Shown: positions 1 to 6,882 of the stretch, piece after piece
Layout: every line of letters starts with the position of its first letter
How positions within the stretch are numbered: the stretch's first letter is position 1
From: a virus
Strand: one strand, 5' to 3'
Virus record (IMG/VR): IMGVR_UViG_3300047562_001688
Coordinates: 1-22,879 of that record
Length of the DNA stretch: 22,879 nucleotides
Notes under the pieces: generated by a model
What the model was told of the DNA's origin: nothing
The model's input: only the letters and a program-made list of their open reading frames with translations
The model's database searches: none
Translations under genes and position numbers: made by a program

Positions 1-6
1 GATAAA

Positions 7-75
7 TTATGTAAACAGATCACGGGAGAGATGAATCAGGTCCCGCTTGAGTCTACCAAAATAAAAACGTAACAT
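7..75 (-). CDS. Possible 22-aa leader peptide or small early gene
   Basis: A 22-codon reading frame starts with ATG at 75 and stops with TAA at 7-9. It would encode a basic peptide beginning MLRFYFGRLK. It lies about 20 nt downstream of the predicted start site of the sigma70-like promoter at 101-128, and its ATG lies inside the inverted repeat at 69-84. I see no convincing Shine-Dalgarno sequence. It could equally be chance in an untranslated leader of a gene outside the window. I recognise no family. Confidence 0.2.
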   Translation of the reverse strand: MLRFYFGRLKRDLIHLSRDLFT

Positions 76-84
76 TTCTGTTAC
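69..84. repeat. Perfect inverted repeat in the leader of the leftward promoter
   Basis: GTAACA and TGTTAC flank a 4-nt centre (TTTC), giving a 6-bp perfect palindrome. It lies roughly 10 to 25 nt downstream of the predicted start site of the leftward promoter at 101-128. It could be an operator for a dimeric repressor or a small 5' mRNA hairpin. Neither role can be chosen from sequence alone. Confidence 0.4.
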
Positions 85-100
85 ACTCTTACTTATATCT

Positions 101-128
101 ATTATACGCTAATAAAATAAAAAGTCAA
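101..128 (-). promoter_or_regulatory. Sigma70-like promoter reading left out of the window
   Basis: On the minus strand TTGACT (123-128) is followed after 16 nt by TATAAT (101-106). This is a near-consensus bacterial housekeeping promoter, expected for early phage genes read by unmodified host polymerase. It sits just beyond the terminator of the leftward late genes, so it probably opens an early transcription unit lying left of position 1. The 68 nt nearest the edge hold no clear gene; a weak hairpin (CGGGA/TCCCG, 23-45) is the only other structure I see. Confidence 0.65.
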
Positions 129-159
129 CCAAGAAAATCATTAATTTGATCTAATAAAA

Positions 160-186
160 AAAGGCCCACTTAAAAAGTGAGCCTTT
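160..186 (-). terminator. Rho-independent terminator of the gp17/625-aa unit
   Basis: A 12-bp stem (160-171 with 175-186, one C-A mismatch) and a 3-nt loop are followed on the minus strand by a run of seven T residues. It lies about 50 nt past the stop codon of the 625-aa gene and is correctly oriented to end leftward late transcription. A second small hairpin (GTGACG/CGTCAC, 190-209) sits between the stop codon and this terminator. Confidence 0.8.
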
Positions 187-233
187 AGTGTGACGCCTCG
201 CAACGTCACGGTCCCTAAGGTAGTGGGATCTTA

Positions 234-2111
234 TTATACTGTAATGCCTGATAGTGATTTAATTCTTTCTAATTCTTCTATTGCTTCAGCACCTCGTTCC
301 TGTGCTGGTGCCATTCTTTCTACAAATTTACGTGCAACTTGTTCAGCCTGTTCACCAAACTTCTTGCCTACCATTGTGCATACGCCTTCTGGTCCTTTAG
401 GGAATGTGCCTGTTTCTTTGTCGTAAAATGAATTGATAAATTCTGCAAGTTCTTTAATATTGGTTTTATCTGATGATCCTTCATTTGTTCTTTGTAATGC
501 TTTTTTAACACTAGGATGATCTGCAAGTCCAGGAGCAATACTGTTAATTACTTTAACTGCACCTGAATAGTTTCCACCTTTGTATCTTGGATCGTTTAAT
601 ACACCAAAAGCCATTTTGATTTCTTTATCACTAAAGCCTTGATTGTCTTTTTCTTCTTGTCCTTCTTCCTGTTGTGGTTCAACTTCATCTGCACCCACAG
701 CAGGTTCATCAACCATATCTCCAAAATCTAACTGATCTAATACTTCTGGTGCGTTCTCTTCCACCCACGCTTTAATAAGTGGACGTACACATTGATCTGG
801 ATCTTGTTGTGCTGATTTTTTAATATCTTGTTCTAATTTAGGATCTTCAATAATGCCTTTTAGACTTTGAATAGCATTTGTACCATCAACGCCTGCTGGA
901 AAATGTTGACCAACTAATTCATTTAATTTTTTGATCATATCAGTCTTTTCTTCGTCGTCGGCTATTGTCAGTGGGGATTCCTCACCTAATGAATCAACCC
1001 AAGCCTCAAATTTTGCCATTGGATCTTGTGCTGCTGTTTCTTCTTGTGCAACTTCTTCCTCTTCTTTACCTGTCATTTCGACTATGTCGTCATAGCCTAT
1101 TGTCTCTTGTTCTTTCATTAATCTGTAGATGATTGGGAATGCACTAGCAATATCTTCTTTGAAATTTTTAACTGTGAATGCTTCTTTGTATTGCTCCATT
1201 ACATCGTCTGGAACTTCTATTGGTTCTTGAGTTTGGAATGATTCTTTGTAAGCCTCATAATGTGCTTGTCTTGATAATTTTGCTACGTTATCTCTTAGAA
1301 CCTCTAATTGAGCCTGGCTGCGTTCAACGATTGAATTTGTGTCGGAGTTCATTAAGTCGTTGCGTACACAGTAATTTGTAAAACTTTTTAGTTGAGCAAT
1401 TTCTTCACTCATTTTAATAATGCTTTCACCGATTTCATCATATGGTAAGCCACCGTTTGCTACGTGACGTTGCATTGCACGAGCGCCTGCGAGGTGAATA
1501 AAAGGATATTTAAATCTTTCACCGTGTTGATTTTCAACAAACAATGCCGAAATATTTCTTGATCTATCTCCAGGCTTTTGTTCGTGATCATCAGCAAGTG
1601 TTTTGCTGTGCTTAATAATTAATCTTGTATCTTCTAATTTTTGGAAACTTTGTGTTTTAGTTCCGTATAAATTACTTTCATTCATTACACTTTCTCCGAC
1701 AGGTTTTGTAATTGTATCGTTGGTTTGCTTTGGTGTCGAATACTGACTGAGGAAAGCATAATCACGCTTGTCCAAATTGTCCTTAGCAATATCTCTTGTA
1801 TCAAAAGCAAGTAGTCTGCGTTTAGCAAACTTTCTTAATTCTCTTAAAAATCCGTACCAGTTGTTTTTTTGCTCATCGTCCATACCTTCTGAAATACCGT
1901 TTGAAAAGTAAACTTTCATACTGTTTGGTTCAGCAAGGCTAATACTAACGTGTCCGATACGCTTATCACCTTCTGTATAGTCAAAATCAAAGAATCTTGC
2001 ATCCTCTGGATTAATGGTGATTTGGCCGGTTTCCTCGCCCAATTTTAGGCCAGAGAATCTGCTTCTAATCTTGTAAAATAAGTCCGTTGCGATATTAGTG
2101 GTTGCATCCAT
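234..2111 (-). CDS. Conserved 625-aa protein downstream of the terminase
   Basis: I cannot assign a function. The N-terminal ~130 residues (with FYKIRSRF near residue 12 and a segment rich in aromatic and basic residues around 85-115) and the C-terminal end (FYDKETGTFPKGPEGV near residue 580) look like a protein I remember as conserved, uncharacterised and long in marine T4-like phages. The middle to C-terminal part (about 350-530) is very acidic, rich in Glu, Asp and Gln, and looks like flexible linkers between helical segments. There is no signal peptide or membrane segment. It follows gp17 directly: a late-type -10 box GATAAATA overlaps the gp17 stop and lies 7 nt before this ATG. Expression with packaging genes suggests a late, possibly virion or assembly role, but that is inference from position only. 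The unit ends at the hairpin 160-186. Confidence 0.85.
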   Translation of the reverse strand: MDATTNIATDLFYKIRSRFSGLKLGEETGQITINPEDARFFDFDYTEGDKRIGHVSISLAEPNSMKVYFSNGISEGMDDEQKNNWYGFLRELRKFAKRRLLAFDTRDIAKDNLDKRDYAFLSQYSTPKQTNDTITKPVGESVMNESNLYGTKTQSFQKLEDTRLIIKHSKTLADDHEQKPGDRSRNISALFVENQHGERFKYPFIHLAGARAMQRHVANGGLPYDEIGESIIKMSEEIAQLKSFTNYCVRNDLMNSDTNSIVERSQAQLEVLRDNVAKLSRQAHYEAYKESFQTQEPIEVPDDVMEQYKEAFTVKNFKEDIASAFPIIYRLMKEQETIGYDDIVEMTGKEEEEVAQEETAAQDPMAKFEAWVDSLGEESPLTIADDEEKTDMIKKLNELVGQHFPAGVDGTNAIQSLKGIIEDPKLEQDIKKSAQQDPDQCVRPLIKAWVEENAPEVLDQLDFGDMVDEPAVGADEVEPQQEEGQEEKDNQGFSDKEIKMAFGVLNDPRYKGGNYSGAVKVINSIAPGLADHPSVKKALQRTNEGSSDKTNIKELAEFINSFYDKETGTFPKGPEGVCTMVGKKFGEQAEQVARKFVERMAPAQERGAEAIEELERIKSLSGITV

Positions 2112-2118
2112 AGTAAAG

Positions 2119-2126
2119 TATTTATC
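2119..2126 (-). promoter_or_regulatory. T4-type late promoter box for the 625-aa gene
   Basis: GATAAATA on the minus strand matches seven of eight bases of the T4 late -10 consensus TATAAATA. It overlaps the stop codon of the terminase gene and lies 7 nt before the ATG at 2111. With the usual T4 start-site spacing the transcript would carry almost no leader. No Shine-Dalgarno sequence is visible. Confidence 0.5.
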
Positions 2127-3714
2127 AAAAACCTGTGCTTATAAAGATCGGCATTGGGTACTCGTCTTCCGTCATTCTTTCAGTTAATTTTTCGTAGATT
2201 TTAGGATCCCAATCGGCTAATACGTTAGCCATCCTTACAACTAATAAGCAGGCTGATACAAGGTCATCGTGTTCACCTGTTTTTGCGTTATACCCAACAC
2301 CTGTTGCTACATACGTCTTTAATTCAGATATTAAGGGTTTACTGTTTATAATCATTTTGTCACGTTCAATTAAATTTTTAAGACCGCTACAAGCAGTAAT
2401 CTTGGTTTTATGAGTTGTGTTAAAGCCTTTTCTATATTTACGAACGTGGCCTTTTCTAATAGGTTCACTTAAAAATAGTCCGTTGAAATTTTCTTCCCCT
2501 ATATCTTTAATAACCACTAGTGCTGCTTCTCCTAAGGTATTATTTTCTACACTATAGTAGATAGTAGGGCTTCGATTTCCTTTTTCCATTGCTTGTGTAT
2601 TGATATACTGTAAAATTTCTCTAAGTATTTTAATTTGTTGTTGTATAGGAGTTAAATTATGTCTCCATTCACCAACTTGTTCCATAGTCGGCATTTCAAA
2701 TATTTGAATGGCTGCATAGTCACCACCGGTTCCTAAACTAGGATCAAGTGCTACAAGATATGTTGCATTTTGGTTTATCGGTTTGTACCAGCGTGTTTGG
2801 CCCATATTCATCATAGGCTCTTTTCCCTCTAATGCTGCAAGTTTAACACTGTTAATTAGAGTCTCATCAAAGATCAAGAATTCACAATCAAACTCACGAC
2901 GGAATCTTTCTTCACCGATCTTAGAACGTTCTTGATCAGCCCAGGCTTCATCTCTATCTGGATGTTCTTCCCAATGTGCAAAGAAAGGAAAGAAACCATT
3001 GGTTCCTACTTTTTGATCATTACCGTATTCGTCAAATTTTTTATTTGCTTCAGTCCAGATCATAGCAAATTGATCTTCATCTGAGTTTGGTGTTGATGTT
3101 ACAATCGCTTTACCACCTGTTGACAATGTAGGTGAAAGTGCAGTCCAAAATTCTTTGGCCTTCTCGGGTGGTTGAACGAATGCAAACTCGTCACAGTATA
3201 TTAACGAAAGTGACTTACCTCGACCAGTATCTTCTGTTGTTGTGGTTGCTTGTATTCGAGCACCGTTATCATATTCAATTGTGTTTCTGTTGTAGGTATA
3301 AACACCAGCACGAATAAAGTCGGGTAAATTTTCATAACCGAATCTATATCTATTCATAATATCCTGCGCACCTGTGTATTTGTGTGCAGCAATTAGAACC
3401 TGTGCTTCTGGAGTAAACATACAATACCATAATAGATAACCGGCTGCACAAGTAGTCTTACCCATCTGTCTAGGTAACATAGCAACACAATATCTATTTT
3501 CAGCATATGCTTGAATTAGTTCACGTTGGAACCCGTAAGGTACAAATTTTAATGAACCTAAAACAGGATGTTGAATCTTTAAAAAATTTTCACAGAAATA
3601 TAAAGGACCCGTGATGGGGTCCATACACGCTTCTAGATGTTTAACTTCTTCTAATGTGTATTTTTGTTTCTGGTGCGCCTTCTTAATCTGGACGCCATCT
3701 AAACTCTTTGCCAT
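2125..3714 (-). CDS. 17: Large terminase subunit, T4 gp17-like
   Basis: ATP-driven DNA packaging motor and headful nuclease that docks on the portal. The ATPase half shows a Walker A-like loop PRQMGKT (81-87), a Walker B strand ending in the acidic pair D175-E176 (LIYCDEFAF) and a coupling motif TSTPN (206-210). The C-terminal RNase H-fold nuclease shows D324 in VALDPSLGTGG, E390 in YYSVENN and D483/D484 in EHDDLVSA, the three acidic positions expected for gp17 nucleases. Its length of 529 aa is somewhat shorter than T4 gp17 (about 610), missing mainly N-terminal sequence. The ATG is supported by a late-type box ending 5 nt upstream and by lack of room for anything longer before the hairpin 3733-3756. 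The small subunit gp16 is encoded upstream, separated by three genes. Confidence 0.97.
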   Translation of the reverse strand: MAKSLDGVQIKKAHQKQKYTLEEVKHLEACMDPITGPLYFCENFLKIQHPVLGSLKFVPYGFQRELIQAYAENRYCVAMLPRQMGKTTCAAGYLLWYCMFTPEAQVLIAAHKYTGAQDIMNRYRFGYENLPDFIRAGVYTYNRNTIEYDNGARIQATTTTEDTGRGKSLSLIYCDEFAFVQPPEKAKEFWTALSPTLSTGGKAIVTSTPNSDEDQFAMIWTEANKKFDEYGNDQKVGTNGFFPFFAHWEEHPDRDEAWADQERSKIGEERFRREFDCEFLIFDETLINSVKLAALEGKEPMMNMGQTRWYKPINQNATYLVALDPSLGTGGDYAAIQIFEMPTMEQVGEWRHNLTPIQQQIKILREILQYINTQAMEKGNRSPTIYYSVENNTLGEAALVVIKDIGEENFNGLFLSEPIRKGHVRKYRKGFNTTHKTKITACSGLKNLIERDKMIINSKPLISELKTYVATGVGYNAKTGEHDDLVSACLLVVRMANVLADWDPKIYEKLTERMTEDEYPMPIFISTGF

Positions 3715-3719
3715 ACAAG

Positions 3720-3727
3720 TATTTACC
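3720..3727 (-). promoter_or_regulatory. T4-type late promoter box for gp17
   Basis: GGTAAATA on the minus strand, with TAAATA ending exactly 5 nt before the gp17 ATG. It follows the terminator at 3733-3756, so gp17 needs its own promoter, which supports this site. No Shine-Dalgarno sequence lies between the box and the ATG. Confidence 0.55.
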
Positions 3728-3732
3728 CAAGA

Positions 3733-3756
3733 AAATAGGGCCCAGAGGCCCTATTT
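3733..3756 (-). terminator. Terminator between the head-gene unit and gp17
   Basis: A perfect 10-bp stem (AAATAGGGCC at 3733-3742 with its complement at 3747-3756) and a 4-nt loop. On the minus strand the stem ends in TATTTTCTT, a short T tract. It separates the 142-aa gene from the late promoter of gp17. Confidence 0.75.
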
Positions 3757-3777
3757 GGATAGTTATGAAACTGTATA

Positions 3778-4206
3778 TTATGCTAGATTAAAACTGTTTT
3801 TTACTGTGCAAGTAACTGCTGTCATATCAAATGAATTATTACCATAAGTAGCGCCTAATGCAATAATTTCATCTTCAATTTGTTCTACTAGAGTTTCTGC
3901 GCCTGCTCCATCCCAATCTTGTGTATCATTTGCCATTTCTATAGCAAATGCCATTACTTGATTGGTAGAGTGTAAGTCGCCTCTAATAACGATAGTAGCA
4001 TACTTACCAATGATGTCAACAACTGCTTGAATTGCTTCGTTAGCACCAACTTCTGCGTTTGCTGCTGCACCAAAGTCAACTTCAAATAATGTTAAATCTT
4101 TATTTCCAGCATAATCAATTGTTGAAACACTTGCGGCTGGTTTACGATTTTCTGCAACTAATACCGAGCTGCCGCCGCCGATTGTTGCTGTTAATAAGTT
4201 TGCCAT
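3778..4206 (-). CDS. Small putative virion protein, 142 aa
   Basis: I do not recognise a family. The protein begins MANLLTATIGGGSSVLVAEN, is rich in small residues and beta-prone segments, and has no signal peptide, membrane segment or cysteine cluster. It has a helical stretch around residues 53-70 and an acidic segment near 95-115 (VEQIEDEIIAL). Its start overlaps the stop of the acidic upstream gene as TAATG (position 4206), so translation is probably coupled. It is the last gene of the gp54-like/gp4/gp16 unit, followed by the hairpin 3733-3756. The position among head-assembly genes suggests a minor structural or decoration protein; this is inference. Confidence 0.8.
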   Translation of the reverse strand: MANLLTATIGGGSSVLVAENRKPAASVSTIDYAGNKDLTLFEVDFGAAANAEVGANEAIQAVVDIIGKYATIVIRGDLHSTNQVMAFAIEMANDTQDWDGAGAETLVEQIEDEIIALGATYGNNSFDMTAVTCTVKNSFNLA

Positions 4207-4946
4207 TATTTCGCTCCTTTAGCCTCTGCTAGTCTTTGTAATAATTCTGCACGAATCTGTGATCTTAGATCGTCACCTTCTTTAACACGTTGCATAGGAT
4301 TGTCTCCACCTGCAACCTTAGGATGAGTTCCTTTAGGACGATTCATACCACCTGCAAGTTTGTTTTGCATATAGTCAATATCTCTTTCGTCTTCTTCAGG
4401 TTCATTTTCATACGCTTCTTCTTTATCTTCTTTATCTTCTTCGTCGTCGGAATCTTTTTCCATATCGTGATCATCCATATCGTGATCATCATCGCCGTCT
4501 CTGTCTAGAGTTTTTAATAAAGGTTTTTCTTTAGCGTGATCTTTTTCGTGTGCATCTAAATCACCTGAGTGATCATAGTCTGAATCCATTTCGCCGCCTG
4601 GCATATCATCGTTATCACCATCAAAGTCTGGAATTAACTTATTGATAGGTTTAATGCTGATAGGCATTGGCATTGGCATTGGCATTTCTGGTTTTGCAGG
4701 TTGATTAATCATATCCGGATTTACTTTAGTCATCAACTTGAGCATATCTTCAATATTATCCATACCTTGTGCATTAATATTAACGCTCATACTAGGAGGT
4801 GGTGTATCTTTTTTTGGCTCAATTGATGATACCGGTGGTGGCATCAATGACTGTGATGCATTTACACTATCACACCCGCAATTTTCGTTGTTAACAACTG
4901 GCGTATCAAGTTCCTGCATTTTTGATAGTAGTTCTTGAAAGTTCAT
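4206..4946 (-). CDS. Acidic putative head protein with an EF-hand-type loop
   Basis: No enzyme motif is visible. The protein has four zones: an N-terminal helix (MNFQELLSKMQELD); a Pro/Met-rich linker including a Met-Pro repeat at 88-95; an Asp/His/Glu-rich zone at about 105-190; and a conserved-looking C-terminal part (NRPKGTHPKVAGGDNPMQ, 202-219, then a helix to 246). Residues 123-134 (DYDHSGDLDAHE) fit the calcium-binding EF-hand loop DxDxSGxLDxxE exactly, and two further Asp-rich stretches (107-119, 148-162) are less perfect. I remember the C-terminal pattern from uncharacterised T4-like marine phage proteins. TAATG overlaps join it to both neighbours. A structural or scaffold-associated role inside the head is inference from its place beside gp4 and gp16. 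Confidence 0.85.
   Translation of the reverse strand: MNFQELLSKMQELDTPVVNNENCGCDSVNASQSLMPPPVSSIEPKKDTPPPSMSVNINAQGMDNIEDMLKLMTKVNPDMINQPAKPEMPMPMPMPISIKPINKLIPDFDGDNDDMPGGEMDSDYDHSGDLDAHEKDHAKEKPLLKTLDRDGDDDHDMDDHDMEKDSDDEEDKEDKEEAYENEPEEDERDIDYMQNKLAGGMNRPKGTHPKVAGGDNPMQRVKEGDDLRSQIRAELLQRLAEAKGAK
4460..4489. repeat. Two tandem 15-bp copies in the acidic gene
   Basis: CCATATCGTGATCAT is present twice in tandem (4460-4474 and 4475-4489). On the coding strand it gives the repeated peptide MDDHD. It looks like local duplication within the Asp/His-rich zone. Confidence 0.85.
4663..4686. repeat. Four tandem GGCATT hexamers
   Basis: GGCATT is repeated four times without a mismatch (4663, 4669, 4675, 4681). 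On the coding strand it produces the Met-Pro repeat at residues 88-95 of the acidic protein. It is a candidate for slippage-driven, in-frame length variation. Confidence 0.9.
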
Positions 4947-5533
4947 TATTTACTCCCTACAGGACTTTTAACGCCTGCTTTATCTGTTTTAATTTTAGGA
5001 ACATCTTGATAAACATCCGCCTTCAACTTATCGTGCCCTAATTCTTTTCTTCTTTCTTTTGCTTGTTTAGAAAGATCTTTTAAGAAAGATTTATTAAAGT
5101 CGTCACCGAAATAATCTTTGTGTTTGACTTTTACTGCTTCCTTGTATTCGTTATCGTGTAGCAATGCACCTTCGTAATCTTTATCTCCTGCTGTAATTTG
5201 ATCAATCTCGCTAGGACTTGCGCTGTTTCTAACTCGAAAATGTTCTGAATCACAGCAATTCATTTCTGTAATTTCTTTTTCAAGTTCAGGTGCAGTAAGT
5301 GGATACTCTGTCATTACGTCAAAAATATGAACTTCTACATTTTTAAGTTGCGGAAAGTCTAAAGGTAAGTCTTGTACAGGAGTAGTTTTTAACTGCTCAA
5401 ACTGCATAATTCCGCGACCCTCTAGTCTTTCTTTTAATTGCTCAGCAAAGTTTTCTGGTAGTTCACCAGCAACTTTAACCTTAAAACTATAGGTTTTCTT
5501 TGACTCTGATAGGTATTCTTTAAACGTCTTCAT
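4946..5533 (-). CDS. Putative head-internal protein with capsid-targeting-like N-terminus
   Basis: No enzymatic family is recognised. The N-terminus MKTFKEYLSE closely resembles the capsid-targeting peptide of T4 internal head proteins, which is cut by the gp21 protease after a (Leu/Ile)-x-Glu site; here L8-S9-E10 would be the cleavage site. The middle part is mixed alpha/beta (about 15-95), and the C-terminal half is charged and Lys-rich (about 125-195), a usual trait of DNA-associated internal proteins. The start is supported by a late-type box ending 5 nt before the ATG, overlapping the gp16 stop. Its own stop overlaps the next ATG as TAATG. Packaging into the prohead is inferred, not shown. 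Confidence 0.85.
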   Translation of the reverse strand: MKTFKEYLSESKKTYSFKVKVAGELPENFAEQLKERLEGRGIMQFEQLKTTPVQDLPLDFPQLKNVEVHIFDVMTEYPLTAPELEKEITEMNCCDSEHFRVRNSASPSEIDQITAGDKDYEGALLHDNEYKEAVKVKHKDYFGDDFNKSFLKDLSKQAKERRKELGHDKLKADVYQDVPKIKTDKAGVKSPVGSK

Positions 5534-5538
5534 ATGTA

Positions 5539-5546
5539 TATTTATT
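5539..5546 (-). promoter_or_regulatory. T4-type late promoter box inside the gp16 3' end
   Basis: AATAAATA on the minus strand (seven of eight to TATAAATA) ends 5 nt before the ATG at 5533. The following TACAT is identical to the spacer before the rightward gene at 12188. An AAGGA lies about 12 nt upstream of the ATG, too far for a good Shine-Dalgarno site. Confidence 0.5.
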
Positions 5547-6051
5547 CCTTTCCGCCCAATTTTCTAATTAATTCATTGCGATCTAGTACCACATAACCCT
5601 GTCCATCCATAACATCATTAGGATCATCTGGTGTATCTTTATCAATTTTTAACTTTTTAAGTTGTAAATCTACTGCTTTTAAGCGTTTATCAACCTTAGC
5701 AGTCTTAGCATCTATAGCATTTTTTATCATACTACTTGCTACTTCAAAAATTCTTCCGCTATATCTTACTTCAACATTCATACCCAAATCCATTAGATCG
5801 TCATATGCTTGTTCTGCTTTGGCTGCTAAATGATCTAACTCAGCATCACCTAAATTATCAAGTTCTCTAATTTGTGGTAGATCTTTTGTAATTTGGCTTA
5901 CTGCTTTATAACTGTCATCTAAACTCCTAACTTGTTGGTGTTTTTCTTCCGGATCACTAACTTCTTCAACAGGAGTCGTTTCTGTTGCCGTTACTGGCTC
6001 AGCAGTTTCTTTATCTTCCAAATTAAACAATTCTTCTAACTTTTTAGTCAT
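5542..6051 (-). CDS. 16: Small terminase subunit, T4 gp16-like
   Basis: Recognises phage DNA and stimulates the gp17 ATPase. The assignment rests on overall pattern: a variable acidic N-terminus (1-40), a central helical region around DDSYKAVSQITKDL (45-58), the helix containing GRIFEVASSMIKNAIDAKTAKVD (about 103-125), which matches the conserved FEV-x-x-x-(M/L)-I-K segment of gp16 proteins, and a C-terminal tail (VVLDRNELIRKLGGKE) of the gp16 type. Its 169 aa are close to T4 gp16 (164). It lies between gp4 and the putative internal protein and is unlinked from gp17 by three genes. A weak late-type box (GATAAGTA) ends 4 nt before the ATG. Small terminases diverge quickly, so this is less certain than gp17. 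Confidence 0.85.
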   Translation of the reverse strand: MTKKLEELFNLEDKETAEPVTATETTPVEEVSDPEEKHQQVRSLDDSYKAVSQITKDLPQIRELDNLGDAELDHLAAKAEQAYDDLMDLGMNVEVRYSGRIFEVASSMIKNAIDAKTAKVDKRLKAVDLQLKKLKIDKDTPDDPNDVMDGQGYVVLDRNELIRKLGGKE

Positions 6052-6055
6052 ACTG

Positions 6056-6063
6056 TACTTATC
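6056..6063 (-). promoter_or_regulatory. Weak late-type box before gp16
   Basis: GATAAGTA on the minus strand differs from TATAAATA at two positions and ends 4 nt before the gp16 ATG, overlapping the gp4 stop. Its position copies the better boxes before gp17, gp13 and the 195-aa gene, but the match alone is weak. Confidence 0.3.
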
Positions 6064-6499
6064 TTCTTTTACTACCGGTGTGAAAAATATCTTCTTCGTT
6101 AACTACTCGAAATCTAATACGTTGTTGTTTGCACCAAGAAGTTGCTGCTTCCCATTTTGCCATATTAAGAATGTATTGTTCTTGATTATATCGACTTTTT
6201 CCTACGTTCTCTCTCATAGTTTGATTTTTTGGTTTTACTTCAATTACTTCTGCGTGTTTCTTACCATCTTTAGATTTATAGACAATAAAAAAATCAGGAA
6301 CATAAATTGTATACTTTCCAGTTAACGGACTTTTATAAGGTATTTGAATACTTTCGCTGGCCCAACTTTCCACACCGGGATGTTCGTCGAGCATTCTCAT
6401 AAAAACAAATTCCCAACTACTTCTAGCAAGTGGTCTTTTCTTACCTACATACTTGCCAGGATTTTTCATCTCGAATCTTCCTTGGGCAAATTTAGGCAT
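6059..6499 (-). CDS. 4: Head completion protein, T4 gp4 (gp50)-like nuclease fold
   Basis: Acts after DNA packaging to finish the head before neck attachment. The sequence follows the gp4 pattern from end to end: a basic start with GRFEMKNPGKYVGKK (7-21), RSSWEFVFMRMLDEH (26-40), the strand ESIQIPYKSP (49-58), then VPDFF (67-71) and EVIEVKPKNQ (84-93). E30, D69, E87 and K89 form a PD-(D/E)xK arrangement as in TnsA-type endonucleases, so the fold appears catalytically intact. Its 146 aa match the family's usual length (about 150). The ATG overlaps the upstream stop as TAATG. Confidence 0.93.
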   Translation of the reverse strand: MPKFAQGRFEMKNPGKYVGKKRPLARSSWEFVFMRMLDEHPGVESWASESIQIPYKSPLTGKYTIYVPDFFIVYKSKDGKKHAEVIEVKPKNQTMRENVGKSRYNQEQYILNMAKWEAATSWCKQQRIRFRVVNEEDIFHTGSKRR

Positions 6500-6879
6500 T
6501 ATGGCACCACGTTACGTTGTTTGTTTACATCAGAAATAGGTTTTCTATAACCTAATGTTGATGTTGATGGTCTATTATTATTTAAAATTTCAGAAACTAA
6601 TCCACTGATTTCTAATTCAGTAAATCCTTTTAAGTCATCAAGGATTTTAAATATGTCAACGTTATCTAGTTTTGCTTGTTTTAATAATACCGCAGCACTT
6701 ATTAATGCAGCATCTTTATCAAATCCTTTTGATTCAAAAAAGTTAATCGAAGCATCAATGTCAGGAACTTTATATGATAAAGGCTCAACACCATATGTGT
6801 CAAAAAACAATTTAGTTCTTGCACCACTGTCTTGTATTTGTTTTGCTGGTAAATTTGTTTGCGTATTGATGTTTGACAT
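6499..6879 (-). CDS. Conserved 126-aa protein next to gp4
   Basis: I cannot give a function. The protein is mostly helical: a motif QDSGARTKLFFDTYG (16-30), then helices containing SINFFESKGFDKDAALISAAVLL (about 45-67) and a segment FKILDDLKGFTELEISGLVSEILN (about 76-99), ending with STLGYRK and RNVVP. I remember this C-terminal ending from uncharacterised T4-like marine phage proteins placed between the tube initiator and gp4, so it is likely a conserved assembly or minor virion protein. It starts 3 nt after the gp54-like stop and ends in a TAATG overlap with gp4. No Shine-Dalgarno site is clear, which fits coupled translation. Confidence 0.85.
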   Translation of the reverse strand: MSNINTQTNLPAKQIQDSGARTKLFFDTYGVEPLSYKVPDIDASINFFESKGFDKDAALISAAVLLKQAKLDNVDIFKILDDLKGFTELEISGLVSEILNNNRPSTSTLGYRKPISDVNKQRNVVP

Positions 6880-6882
6880 TTC

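Noticed and set aside
1-68. Hairpin CGGGA/TCCCG followed by TCTACCA, considered as the 3' end of a tRNA
   Set aside because: No T-loop consensus, no matching acceptor stem and no anticodon arm can be drawn on either strand.
4290-4508. 72-aa plus-strand frame rich in Ile and Phe, resembling a membrane protein
   Set aside because: It is the complement of the Asp/Glu/His-rich part of the acidic head protein; the hydrophobicity is a coding artefact.
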